From positions 200,363 to 264,362 of the forward strand of contig JBMNLV010000003.1 in the NCBI GenBank assembly GCA_050953005.1: 64,000 nucleotides of DNA, read 5' to 3'. The DNA comes from UBA6115 sp050953005. Lineage in GTDB: Bacteria; Bacillota; Clostridia; Christensenellales; Aristaeellaceae. Both the position numbers and the translations under genes were made by a program. Below, in pieces: positions 51,824-60,159 of this stretch; the stretch's first letter is position 1, and each line of letters starts with the position of its first letter. Below the pieces are notes generated by a model. It was not told the origin of the DNA, searched no databases, and saw only the letters and a list, made by a program, of their open reading frames with translations.

Positions 51824-51860
51824 CAGCAACACCGCCTCCGCATACCAGGCGGTGTTGCTG
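51824..51860. repeat. Perfect 14-bp inverted repeat after the GerMN operon
   Basis: Arms CAGCAACACCGCCT (51824-51837) and AGGCGGTGTTGCTG (51847-51860) with a 9-base loop. It lies between convergent genes and has no T-run on either side, so it is terminator-like in position but not in form. A 41-codon frame (51801 or 51804 to 51926) crosses it without a ribosome site. Confidence 0.8.
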
Positions 51861-51913
51861 TTGATGCTGATGCAAAGCCTGCTTGCATCCGAAGCGGCGA
51901 TCGATTTTTTGCC

Positions 51914-52017
51914 TGTCCTGCAATGAAGGAAACCGACAGTATAACCAAAAAGCTAGGTTGACTGACGCAGCAGGGCGATCAAAGACCCGGCGCGATGATG
52001 CAATAAGGATTGGAATC
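51914..52017. repeat. Dispersed ~105-bp intergenic repeat, copy B
   Basis: It matches 28461-28570 in the same orientation, including GAAGGAAACCGA, GGTTGACTGACGCAGCAGGG, GATCAAAGACC and GATGCAATAA. Small deletions and substitutions separate the copies. It ends within a few bases of the histidine kinase stop. Confidence 0.85.
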
Positions 52018-52021
52018 AGGA

Positions 52022-53482
52022 TTATCCCTTGTTTAAAGGAAGAGTAATGGTAAAAACCGCTCCCTCGCCTTCCTCACTGCTCACCCGGACAGTGCCGCCG
52101 TGCAGGTGGACATACTGCTGGACAATTGACAACCCCAGCCCCGTCCCGCCTGAATCACGCCCTCGCGCCTTGTCGACGCGATAAAAGCGCTCAAATACGT
52201 GGGGCAGGCTCTCCCTGGGAATGCCCGGACCACTGTCGGAAACCGTCAACACCGCGTCACGCCCAAGGCGCTGCAGGCTGACTTTGATCCAGCCCCTGGC
52301 CGGGGTGTACTTGACCGCGTTCTCCATAAGGTTGTAAACCACCTGCTGTAGCTTGGCCTTGTCCGCGTACATATCACAGCTGTCAGACAGCTGCAGGGTG
52401 ATGGTCTGCTCGTTTTGCTCGGCAATCATAGCCAAACGATGCTGAGTATCTTTGACAATTCCAGCCAGGCTCATGCGCTCACGATTAAGGCGGGCAGAAC
52501 GGGAATCCGCATGCACCAGTGTAAGCAAATCGGATACCAAAGAGGACAGACGATCGATTTCCTGATTGACATCACCCAAAAATTCGGTGCGCAGCGCGGC
52601 ATCCATCTCCGGTTGATAGATCAGGCTTTCAATCATAATTTTCATGGTAGCAAGCGGCGTCTTCAGCTCATGGCTGGCATTGGAAACAAACTGGTTACGC
52701 GTCTGGTTGAGGGACTCCAGCTGATCGGACATGGTATTGAAGGCAATTGCCAACTGCTTGATTTCCCCGCTGCCGCGCACCTTGGCACGAACGCCCAAAT
52801 CACCCTTGGCCATGGACTGAATAACACCGGTCATATCGCTGATGGGACGAGTGAGCACCTGGGAAAAAATCATACCGGCAACCACTGCCGCCAGCGCTAC
52901 GCCTGCAAACAGGATGACCATGTTGTTTTGCAGCATCATCAAGCTTTGCATCATCTCCCCCACGGAGGAGATCATCAGCAGCACACCTACTACATGGGAG
53001 GATTGAATAACACCGGCTGTCGCATAGCCAGCCCACTCGTCACTGGGCATGAAACTCAAAAGGGGCATACGGGTAGCAGGATTGTCCGGTTTAAGTGAAT
53101 GAATGCCGTAATCAGCGGTTTGGCCGGAGACCAGGATGCTGACCACCTCCGGATAATGCAGCCGCCGGCCCATGGCTTGTTGATAGCTGTCAGACTGGAC
53201 CTTTCCATCGCTGTCCAGCAGCAGCACACGGCTGCCCAATTCGGCTCCCGCCTTGCGCACCACCTCATCAATACCGCGGGCGTCCATGCTGCCCAGGCTG
53301 TCGACCGCCTGCACAGCCCATTTCTCAAGACCTGCGCGGTCTGCGCGGATACGCATTTCAAACAGGTAGTTGCCCAGCATATTCATCAGGGTACCCGCCA
53401 TTAAAAGAAAGGATAACCCAATAATGAAAAAAAAAGCCAGCATGACTTTCCATCGTATGCTGGCGAAAGGCCTCCTACTCAT
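52022..53482 (-). CDS. Sensor histidine kinase
   Basis: A 486-aa membrane kinase. One transmembrane helix (MLAFFFIIGLSFLLMAGTL) is followed by an extracellular domain of ~150 residues, a second helix (MVILFAGVALAAVVAGMIF), a HAMP domain (RPISDMTGVIQSMAKGDLGVRAKV), HisKA with NASHELKTPLATMK (phospho-acceptor near His271) and HATPase motifs ENAVKYTPARGW, SDSGPGIP and GGTGLGLSIV. ATG 53482 overlaps the end of the response-regulator gene by 8 bp. The signal is unknown; the architecture is PhoR/WalK-like without a PAS domain. Confidence 0.93.
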   Translation of the reverse strand: MSRRPFASIRWKVMLAFFFIIGLSFLLMAGTLMNMLGNYLFEMRIRADRAGLEKWAVQAVDSLGSMDARGIDEVVRKAGAELGSRVLLLDSDGKVQSDSYQQAMGRRLHYPEVVSILVSGQTADYGIHSLKPDNPATRMPLLSFMPSDEWAGYATAGVIQSSHVVGVLLMISSVGEMMQSLMMLQNNMVILFAGVALAAVVAGMIFSQVLTRPISDMTGVIQSMAKGDLGVRAKVRGSGEIKQLAIAFNTMSDQLESLNQTRNQFVSNASHELKTPLATMKIMIESLIYQPEMDAALRTEFLGDVNQEIDRLSSLVSDLLTLVHADSRSARLNRERMSLAGIVKDTQHRLAMIAEQNEQTITLQLSDSCDMYADKAKLQQVVYNLMENAVKYTPARGWIKVSLQRLGRDAVLTVSDSGPGIPRESLPHVFERFYRVDKARGRDSGGTGLGLSIVQQYVHLHGGTVRVSSEEGEGAVFTITLPLNKG

Positions 53483-54170
53483 CCCGGTCTGTGAAGTAAT
53501 AGCCAACACCCCATTTGGTAAAGATAAACTCCGGCTGGGTTGGATTGCGCTCAACTTTTTCACGCAAACGGCGGATGTGCACATCCACGGTACGCTCATC
53601 GCCCGCATAATCATTCTTCCATACGGCATCAAGCATCTCTTCGCGGCTGAACACCCGGCCACGGTTATTGATGAACAGGTTAAGCAGATCAAATTCCTTG
53701 GCAGTCAGGCGGATATCCTTGCCATCCAGGCTGACAGAGCGGTTTACCGTGTTGACGGCCAGATCCCGCACCTTGAGCACCTTGGGCTCCTCAGCGCCAC
53801 CGGGGGGCATGGTGCGGCGCAAAATGGTCTTGATGCGGGCTTTGACCTCAAGGATATTGAAAGGCTTGGTCATATAATCATCCGCGCCGTATTCCAGGCC
53901 CAGGATCTTGTCCATATCCTCGCCCTTTGCGGTCAGCATGATGATAGGGACATTGCTGGTTTCACGAATACGCTGGCATACCGTAATGCCATCCAGCTTG
54001 GGCAGCATAACATCCAACAAAATCAGATCCACCTGATTGTTGGCAAAAACCTCAAGAGCTTCCTCGCCATCATAGGCGACAAGCGTCTCATAGCCATCTT
54101 TCTCCAGTGTGAATTTTAAACCTTTAATCAGAATCGGCTCATCATCCACCAGCAGTATGCGTTTCGCCAC
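53475..54170 (-). CDS. OmpR/PhoB-family response regulator
   Basis: A 231-aa regulator. The receiver has VDDE (Asp9-Asp10), the phospho-acceptor Asp53 in ILLDVMLPKLDG and the conserved Lys in YMTKPFN. The winged-helix domain has LTAKEFDLLNLFINNRGRVFSREEMLDAVW and RTVDVHIRRLREKVE. It is close to the WalR/PhoP type, but the YycH-YycI-YycJ neighbours of wal operons are absent, so the regulon is not assigned. It is first in the two-gene operon with the kinase. Confidence 0.94.
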   Translation of the reverse strand: MAKRILLVDDEPILIKGLKFTLEKDGYETLVAYDGEEALEVFANNQVDLILLDVMLPKLDGITVCQRIRETSNVPIIMLTAKGEDMDKILGLEYGADDYMTKPFNILEVKARIKTILRRTMPPGGAEEPKVLKVRDLAVNTVNRSVSLDGKDIRLTAKEFDLLNLFINNRGRVFSREEMLDAVWKNDYAGDERTVDVHIRRLREKVERNPTQPEFIFTKWGVGYYFTDRDE

Positions 54171-54219
54171 CTCGGTTCATTCCTTCCTTGCCATAAATAA
54201 GCATATTTCTACAAACTTA

Positions 54220-54247
54220 ATTATAGCAAATCAAAGCAGAAATGCAA
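54220..54247 (-). promoter_or_regulatory. Promoter of the two-component operon
   Basis: On the minus strand TTGCAT (54242-54247), a 16-bp spacer and a perfect TATAAT (54220-54225), about 50 bp upstream of the response-regulator ATG. Confidence 0.7.
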
Positions 54248-54324
54248 GCAAATTGAAACAAAAGCTTCATATATTGGACATACTGAGCACCGATTGCCTG
54301 CCGCTCTGTCAAATCCAGGTGACT

Positions 54325-54918
54325 TTACAGACCGCGAAGATCGCCCTTATCCACAGCAGCGCGCAGACACAGCCAGGTCATGACTGTATCAAAACGCGCA
54401 TCATGCAGACCTGTTTCCCCATCATTACCGAACAATTCCGCTGTCCGCTCCCGCACCTGCTCCGTCGTGACGCCATAGTACGCAGCCAGCTCGCTGAGTT
54501 TCGGGGGTTTGGGACGGCCGGTTACAACCTTGCGCTGCATGTTCATAATGCCGGAGGCGTAGTTCATGGTACAAAAGGTGTTCAGGCGCTTGAGCTTGAG
54601 CCCTGAACGCTCCATCTCAACCCTCAGGTAACGCTCATCCGCGCGAACATTGTGGCCCGCTACCGTCCCGGCGGCGTTGAAAACCGACAGGATTTCCTGA
54701 GCCTTATCCTCAAACCAGAAACCGCCGGACAATTCTGCCAGCATTTCCCGGCTAAAGCCGTGAACCTCCTGGGCTCCCGGGGACATGTCGTCTACCGAGA
54801 AAAAGTAATTCCTGACAGTGATTTTACCGTCCTGCTCAAGCAGATAAGCCAACTGGCAAATCTGGCCGGGTTCCAAATCGGTCGCTTCGGTATCAAACAC
54901 CAGCAATGAACCGGCCAT
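54325..54918 (-). CDS. DEDD-family 3'-5' exonuclease
   Basis: A 197-aa RNase T/DnaQ-like exonuclease domain. Metal ligands are visible: Asp9 and Glu11 in VFDTEATD, Asp in AGHNVRADERYLR and the HDARFDT block, which makes it DEDDh type. It has no polymerase or helicase fusion. The substrate, DNA or RNA, is not deducible. The start shares one base with the trkA stop, so it ends the potassium-uptake transcript. Confidence 0.85.
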   Translation of the reverse strand: MAGSLLVFDTEATDLEPGQICQLAYLLEQDGKITVRNYFFSVDDMSPGAQEVHGFSREMLAELSGGFWFEDKAQEILSVFNAAGTVAGHNVRADERYLRVEMERSGLKLKRLNTFCTMNYASGIMNMQRKVVTGRPKPPKLSELAAYYGVTTEQVRERTAELFGNDGETGLHDARFDTVMTWLCLRAAVDKGDLRGL

Positions 54919-55583
54919 CAGTCCAGGCCTTCCACCTTCTCAACAGCCTCCCTTTGCCCCAGCACCAGCAGGTTGTCTCCGGCAGACAGCCTGGTTTCCG
55001 CGCGCAGGTCCATATGGATTTCACTGTCGCGATAGATTGCCAGGATGGATACGCCGTAACGCTTGCGCACTTCGATTTGCTGCAAGCTGCGCTCTTTCCA
55101 GGTGCCCGGGCAGGCAATGTAGGAAATCTGGTAGCCGCTGGGCAGGTTGATCAGGTCCAGCACATGCGGATTGACCAGGGAATGCGCGATGCGCTCGCCC
55201 ATGTCGCGCTCAGGGAAAACAACCCTGTCCACACCCAGTTTAAGCAGCACCTTGGCATGCATGGCATCTGAGGCCTTGGCAACCAAATACCTGGCACCCA
55301 TCTCCTTGCACAGCACTGTCATGAGAATGGAATTCTGCAGGTCATCACCGATGGCGACCACAGCCGCGTCAAAGTTGCATATTCCCAGCAAGCGCATGGA
55401 TTCCTCATCAGCGGGCGCCACCTGAATGGCATTGGTCACGTATGGCGTGACGGCCGCCACGCGCTCTGCTGAAGCATCGACCGCCAGCACCTCATGCCCC
55501 ATTTCACACAGTGTCTTGGCCAGCGCCGAACCGAAGCGGCCAACACCGATAATCAGATACTGCTTTCGTTTATTTTCTGCCAT
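54918..55583 (-). CDS. trkA: Potassium uptake regulatory subunit (TrkA/KtrA)
   Basis: A 221-aa cytosolic RCK protein. The N-terminal Rossmann fold has YLIIGVGRFGSALAKTL and the acidic VDAS end of strand 2. The C-terminal RCK_C domain (about 140-215) ends with LSAGDNLLVLGQREAVEKV. It gates the TrkH-type channel in response to nucleotides, and RCK_C domains of this group often bind c-di-AMP. It lies 30 bp after trkH in the same operon. Confidence 0.94.
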   Translation of the reverse strand: MAENKRKQYLIIGVGRFGSALAKTLCEMGHEVLAVDASAERVAAVTPYVTNAIQVAPADEESMRLLGICNFDAAVVAIGDDLQNSILMTVLCKEMGARYLVAKASDAMHAKVLLKLGVDRVVFPERDMGERIAHSLVNPHVLDLINLPSGYQISYIACPGTWKERSLQQIEVRKRYGVSILAIYRDSEIHMDLRAETRLSAGDNLLVLGQREAVEKVEGLD

Positions 55584-55613
55584 ACTTTCTTCTCCTTCAG
55601 GTCAGCCGATTCC

Positions 55614-56981
55614 TCAGCCGACGATGATTTGCTCCTCCGCGTAACGGATGCCCTGTGCATGGTTGGCGAAGCGGCCTGAAAAACTGAGCATCATGGTCAG
55701 CGGTCCAACACGTCCAAAATACATCAGTACGATCAGCCATACGCGGGACAGCTGGCTCAGCCGGCCGGTGCCAACGCTGGACAAGCCCACCGTAGCCAGT
55801 GCGGAAACCTGTTCATATATCAAATCCAGCATACGAAACCCCTTGGCCTCCTCGCTGATCGACAGCAAAACAGCGCCGATTACCAACAGCGCAAGGTTGA
55901 TGATAAAGATGCTTAAGGCTGTGCGGATAACCGCCAGCGGCAGCCTGCGGTGAAAGGCATTGACATCGCTGTTGCCATAAAACACACTGCGAATCAACAC
56001 TGCCAGCACAAAAACCGTAGTGGTTTTGATGCCGCCACCGGTGGACACCGGCGAGGCACCGATGAACATCAAGACAGTGCTGACAATCAGGCTGGCATCC
56101 CGAAGGCCGTTTTGAGCAACAGAGCAATAACCGGCCGTGCGGGTTGTAACCGACTGGAACCAGGCGTTGTTGAGCTTGTCGAATACACTGGCACCTTCGA
56201 AAGCCAGGGTATGCGGATTATTCCATTCCATCGCCGCGAAAAAGACCGTCCCCAATACTAACAGCAAGACGCTGGTGGCCAGGACGATTTTGGTGTGCAG
56301 GAGTGTTTTTCGCAGACGAAATCCATGGTCAGCCATGTCTGCCACCACAGCGAAGCCCAACCCGCCAATAATAATCAACATAGAAATGGTGACCAGCACC
56401 AGTGGATTCCGCTGAAACTGGATCAAACTGCCGGCGGCGCCAAACAAATCAAAGCCCGCGTTGCAAAACGCGCTGATGGCGTGAAAAAAGCCATAGTACA
56501 TTCCTGTCCACACACCGTACCGCGGAATAAACTGGGTGGACAAAACAAGTGCGCCGGCCAATTCCGCTACAAACACAATTCCCATGAAACGAAGCGCGGT
56601 GCGCACCGCGCCGGACAATCCGGGCATGCTCATGGTCTCATGCAGCAAAACACGGTTGCGCAGGGAAATACGCCGCCTAGCCAATACCAAAACAGTGGTA
56701 GCGAACAGCATAAACCCCAGCCCTCCCAGCTGAATCAACAGGATAATGATCAGTTGCCCTACAAGTGAGTACGTCCCCGCAGTGTCTACCACGGTCAGCC
56801 CGGTCACACACACTGCGCTGGTTGCAGTGAACAAAGCGTCCAGCGGCGTGAGAATAACACCATCTTGTATTGAAAAAGGCATCAAAAGCAGAACCGCACC
56901 CAGCAGGATGATTCCCAGAAAGCCTATCGCCAACACACGGGACGGGCTAAATGCGGATCGCTTTTTCTTCAATGATGTCAT
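55614..56981 (-). CDS. trkH: Potassium uptake membrane subunit (TrkH/KtrB)
   Basis: A 455-aa membrane protein with eight to ten helices. The four pore loops of the TrkH/KtrB type are visible: TSAVCVTGLTVVDT, ISAFCNAGFDLFG, TTRTAGYCSV and the late SALATVGLSSVGTG, plus the GASPVSTGGGIKTTT segment. It imports K+ (or Na+-coupled K+) with TrkA. ATG 56981 is preferred, with GGAG upstream; the frame opens at 57056. It starts 84 bp after the CD1247-type gene. Confidence 0.94.
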   Translation of the reverse strand: MTSLKKKRSAFSPSRVLAIGFLGIILLGAVLLLMPFSIQDGVILTPLDALFTATSAVCVTGLTVVDTAGTYSLVGQLIIILLIQLGGLGFMLFATTVLVLARRRISLRNRVLLHETMSMPGLSGAVRTALRFMGIVFVAELAGALVLSTQFIPRYGVWTGMYYGFFHAISAFCNAGFDLFGAAGSLIQFQRNPLVLVTISMLIIIGGLGFAVVADMADHGFRLRKTLLHTKIVLATSVLLLVLGTVFFAAMEWNNPHTLAFEGASVFDKLNNAWFQSVTTRTAGYCSVAQNGLRDASLIVSTVLMFIGASPVSTGGGIKTTTVFVLAVLIRSVFYGNSDVNAFHRRLPLAVIRTALSIFIINLALLVIGAVLLSISEEAKGFRMLDLIYEQVSALATVGLSSVGTGRLSQLSRVWLIVLMYFGRVGPLTMMLSFSGRFANHAQGIRYAEEQIIVG

Positions 56982-57064
56982 GGCATTTGCTCCGCATAGA
57001 AAAGAGGGCTGCGGCAAACTACTGTGGAAACGCGCAACCCTCCATATTGAGATCACAGGATCCC

Positions 57065-57514
57065 TCAGCGATCAAGCTGCGGGCTGTCCTCGTCCTCGTC
57101 TTCATCTTCTTCATGCTCGGGAAAAAAGGGCTGCTGACACGCGGGGCAAAGGTAGTCCTCATCAAAATCAAAATCCGTAATGTCAAAGCGGGTAGTTGCT
57201 CCGCAATGGGGGCACTCGTACTCGACGATGGATTCGCCATCCATATCATCCTGGTCGCTCAGGCTGTCAAAATCGGAAAAATCATCATCGTCTTCAAACA
57301 CGGCATCTTCCAAAGCAGACAGATCCTCATCCATATTTTCGAGGTACTCGTTCATCTCATCCTGGCCTTCCTGCAATTCGGCGATCACATCGGACACCTC
57401 TTCCAGGACTTCCAGAATCTTCAACAAAAAACGCTGGTCTTGTTTATCTTCCCTTAGATTCATACCATCCGCTAATCCCTTGAGATACTCTACTTTCTTG
57501 GACAGATCGCTCAT
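57065..57514 (-). CDS. CD1247-type acidic protein with zinc-ribbon-like cysteines
   Basis: A 149-aa very acidic protein. An N-terminal helix (MSDLSKKVEYLKGLADGMNL, the CD1247-type N-terminal domain) leads to a coiled-coil-like helix and an Asp-rich stretch. A C-terminal pair of CxxC motifs (YECPHCGATTRFD, YLCPACQQPFFP) probably binds zinc. AAGGAGG sits 5 bp before ATG 57514. The family is common in Clostridia and of unknown function. It lies between efp and trkH. Confidence 0.82.
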   Translation of the reverse strand: MSDLSKKVEYLKGLADGMNLREDKQDQRFLLKILEVLEEVSDVIAELQEGQDEMNEYLENMDEDLSALEDAVFEDDDDFSDFDSLSDQDDMDGESIVEYECPHCGATTRFDITDFDFDEDYLCPACQQPFFPEHEEDEDEDEDSPQLDR

Positions 57515-57541
57515 TTTTTCCTCCTTATGCATGCGCTTCGG

Positions 57542-58099
57542 TTAAGACCTGGACAGATATTCTCCAGAGCGGGTGTCAATCTTGATCACATCGCCGATAT
57601 TGATAAACAGCGGTACCATGAGCTCGAAACCGGTTTCCGTGGTAGCAGGCTTATAGGTAGTGGAAGCAGTATCGCCTTTGAAGCCGGGCTCAGTTTCAGT
57701 AATCTCCAAATCCACGAAGTTGGGAGCCTCCACAGAAAAAGCTGCGCCCTTGAAAAAGCGGATGTTGACATTGGTATTTTCCTTGACAAACTGAATGGCT
57801 TCTTCCACCTGAGAGTGGTTGAGCGGGATTTGTTCGAAGGTTTCAGGATCCATAAAATAATAGAGATTGCCATCATTGTACAGGTATTGCATCTCTCTGG
57901 TCTCAATGATAGCGCGCGGCATTTTGTCCGAGGGGTTAAAGGTGCGCTCAACCACGGTGCCTGTCATGATGTTTTTAATCTTGGTACGCACAAAAGCCGC
58001 GCCTTTTCCGGGCTTGACATGCTGGAAATCCACAATGCTCCAGACACCATCCTCCCATTCAATGGTAATGCCTTTCCTGAAATCGCCTGCCGTAATCAT
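57542..58099 (-). CDS. efp: Translation elongation factor P
   Basis: A 185-aa EF-P that rescues ribosomes stalled at polyproline. The first KOW-like domain has GDFRKGITIEWEDGVW and the loop HVKPGKGAAFV, where Lys (about 32) is the modification/tip residue. Later segments are TFNPSDKMPRAIIETREMQYLY and GDTASTTYKPATTETG, the EF-P signature. The ATG follows GAGGACAATAC. pepQ-type peptidase before efp is the usual Firmicutes order. Confidence 0.97.
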   Translation of the reverse strand: MITAGDFRKGITIEWEDGVWSIVDFQHVKPGKGAAFVRTKIKNIMTGTVVERTFNPSDKMPRAIIETREMQYLYNDGNLYYFMDPETFEQIPLNHSQVEEAIQFVKENTNVNIRFFKGAAFSVEAPNFVDLEITETEPGFKGDTASTTYKPATTETGFELMVPLFINIGDVIKIDTRSGEYLSRS

Positions 58100-58126
58100 G
58101 TATTGTCCTCCATCCTGTTTAGAATC

Positions 58127-59194
58127 TTATAGAATCCTCAGTTCACGCGGAGCCTTGACCAGGCTGCGCGCGCCGTCGTCAGTAATCAAACAGGTGTTCT
58201 CAATCCTGACGCCGCCAATCCCCGGCAGGTAGATCCCGGGCTCCACCGTTACCACATGACCGGGTGTCAAAACATCCTCGCATTTGGGGCTCAAACGGGG
58301 AGCCTCATGGATGTCTATGCCCACCGCATGGCCCAAACCATGACCAAAGCACTCGCCATAACCGGCATCACCGATGATATGCCGCGCCAGCGCGTCCACC
58401 TCATTGCACAGTTTGCCGGGCGCCAGCATGTCCTGGCAGGCAATTTGAGCCTTCAGCACAATATTAAAAATCTCCAGCATCTTTGCGGAGGGCTGTCCCA
58501 AGCTGATGGTACGGGTCATATCAGCACAATATCCATTGTACTGAGCGCCAAAATCAAGAGTGATCATGTCTCCGGGTTGTACCACCCGCTCTCCCGCGAC
58601 CGCATGAGGAAGGGAACCGTTGGGGCCGGAGGCGACGATGGTGCTAAAGGCAGTAGCCTGCGCGCCTAACTCCACCAGGCGGTTGTCCAGCAGACGCTTG
58701 ATATGAATCTCGCTCATGCCGGGTTTTATCCAACCACACAAATCTTCATAAGCCTGGGAAGAAATTCCGCAAGCCTTTTCCATCAGAGCAATCTCATCCG
58801 CATCCTTGATCTGGCGCAAGGCCTCAGGCTGGTTGGCAAGCGGCTCAAGTTCTATCTGCCCCAACGCTTTAGCCAACTGCGCGGCAGCACGTACCGTCAG
58901 CCAGTCATCTTCATACAGCGCGCTGACAACGCCATTCTCACTTAGCAAATCTGCTGTGACCTGCGCGTGGTTGCGCTCATTGTTGATGCTGTGCACCGAA
59001 AAATCGGGCGCCTGGGCCTGAGCCTGCTCCACATAACGAAAATCGGTCACAACAGCGCAAAAGCGTTTCCCGATAACAAGCAGCCCTTCGCCAGTATAGC
59101 CGCTGAGATAAAACATGTTGGACGGTTTATGAATAAGAATGGCTGCATCATCGCGCAAAGCGGTCTTCCTGATGAGCCTGTTGACCCTGTTCAT
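58127..59194 (-). CDS. Xaa-Pro aminopeptidase (M24 family)
   Basis: A 355-aa metallopeptidase with a creatinase-like N-domain (1-125) and a pita-bread catalytic domain. Metal ligands are visible in LDFGAQYNGYCADMTRT (two Asp), FGHGLGHAVGIDIHEAP (His), TVEPGIYLPG (Glu) and RIENTCLIT (Glu). It removes N-terminal residues before proline. ATG 59194 has AGGAG upstream at slightly long spacing; the frame continues to 59275 over the end of the previous gene. It directly precedes efp. Confidence 0.92.
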   Translation of the reverse strand: MNRVNRLIRKTALRDDAAILIHKPSNMFYLSGYTGEGLLVIGKRFCAVVTDFRYVEQAQAQAPDFSVHSINNERNHAQVTADLLSENGVVSALYEDDWLTVRAAAQLAKALGQIELEPLANQPEALRQIKDADEIALMEKACGISSQAYEDLCGWIKPGMSEIHIKRLLDNRLVELGAQATAFSTIVASGPNGSLPHAVAGERVVQPGDMITLDFGAQYNGYCADMTRTISLGQPSAKMLEIFNIVLKAQIACQDMLAPGKLCNEVDALARHIIGDAGYGECFGHGLGHAVGIDIHEAPRLSPKCEDVLTPGHVVTVEPGIYLPGIGGVRIENTCLITDDGARSLVKAPRELRIL

Positions 59195-59229
59195 GAATTC
59201 ATGCGCTCCTTCTTGAAATTCCAAAGAAA

Positions 59230-60159
59230 TTATAGCACATCTGAGGCGGTATTGGCTACACCCGGGCTTACGCAAACCAATGGAAGCCTATCCAGAGCCT
59301 CCTGATAGCTTGCCAACAACTGACCTGCGTCCTCAGCCATGGTGCCACGGCTTTCACAGATGACTACACCATGATAGCCGCGTTCGGCCAGAAGTGGCGC
59401 CAGCATGTAAAACTCAGGGCCATAGCCTTCGTCAGCGAAGATCCTGTGGCGAACCTCGCCTTTGGCGCCAAATTCTATCTTTGAAAAATGTATATGCGCC
59501 TGCCGTGCCCATTGCATCCCAAGACCTGCCTCCAACTTGTCCAGAACTGCTTCAAACGCCTCCGGGCTGTCCAGCGCACCCTGTCCCACAGCGTGAAGAT
59601 GAGCAAAGTCCACGCAAGGCAGAAAGCTGGGCTCCTGGCTGACCAGGAGGATTATTTCATCCAGTGAACCAATCACGCTGGCACGTCCCATGGTTTCCAG
59701 GCATAACCGGATGCAGGCCAAACCTTCATCCTCCAGGCATATCCGGACCTGTTTGAGTCTTCTTTGGCAGACAGCCATGGCCTTTTCACGATCCTGACCC
59801 TTGGGGGAACCAACGTGCACCACCAAACGCCGACCACCCATAAGGTGCAACAGATGCGCGCTGTCGAGAATGTAACGGACGCTTTTCTCAGCCATCGTGT
59901 CGTCTGAATTGGCCAGGTTGATGTAATAAGGCGCGTGCGCGCTTACCACAACCTCCTGCGCGGCAGCCGCAGCGCCGATAGCCCGCGCGGTTTCTTCCCC
60001 CATGGAAACACCCCGGCCAAAGGGTACTTCAAAAGCATCCAATGAAAAGGCTGAACGTTGCCAGGCAAAAGTATCCACTGTCTGTTTAAAGCCGGCTGCA
60101 TAAAAGCTGTCAGAATTGCCGGCCGGACCAAAACGCAGGCGTTTTCTTTTCATGCTCAT
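59230..60159 (-). CDS. Endonuclease IV-like TIM-barrel protein
   Basis: A 309-aa protein of the AP-endonuclease 2/xylose-isomerase-like barrel superfamily. Blocks similar to endonuclease IV are SAHAPYYINLANSD, LVVHVGSPKGQD, LCLETMGRASVIGSLDEI, CVDFAHLHAVGQG, HIHFSKIEFGAKGEVRH and VICESRGTMAEDAGQLL. His, Glu and Asp at these positions would hold the zinc ions. It probably nicks DNA at abasic sites, but a sugar-isomerase-like role cannot be excluded. The start overlaps the mltG stop by 4 bp. Confidence 0.82.
   Translation of the reverse strand: MSMKRKRLRFGPAGNSDSFYAAGFKQTVDTFAWQRSAFSLDAFEVPFGRGVSMGEETARAIGAAAAAQEVVVSAHAPYYINLANSDDTMAEKSVRYILDSAHLLHLMGGRRLVVHVGSPKGQDREKAMAVCQRRLKQVRICLEDEGLACIRLCLETMGRASVIGSLDEIILLVSQEPSFLPCVDFAHLHAVGQGALDSPEAFEAVLDKLEAGLGMQWARQAHIHFSKIEFGAKGEVRHRIFADEGYGPEFYMLAPLLAERGYHGVVICESRGTMAEDAGQLLASYQEALDRLPLVCVSPGVANTASDVL

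Noticed and set aside
53475..54170. Assignment of the two-component system as WalRK
   Set aside because: The kinase lacks a PAS domain and the yycH/yycI/yycJ/htrA neighbours are absent, so the specific name is not supported.
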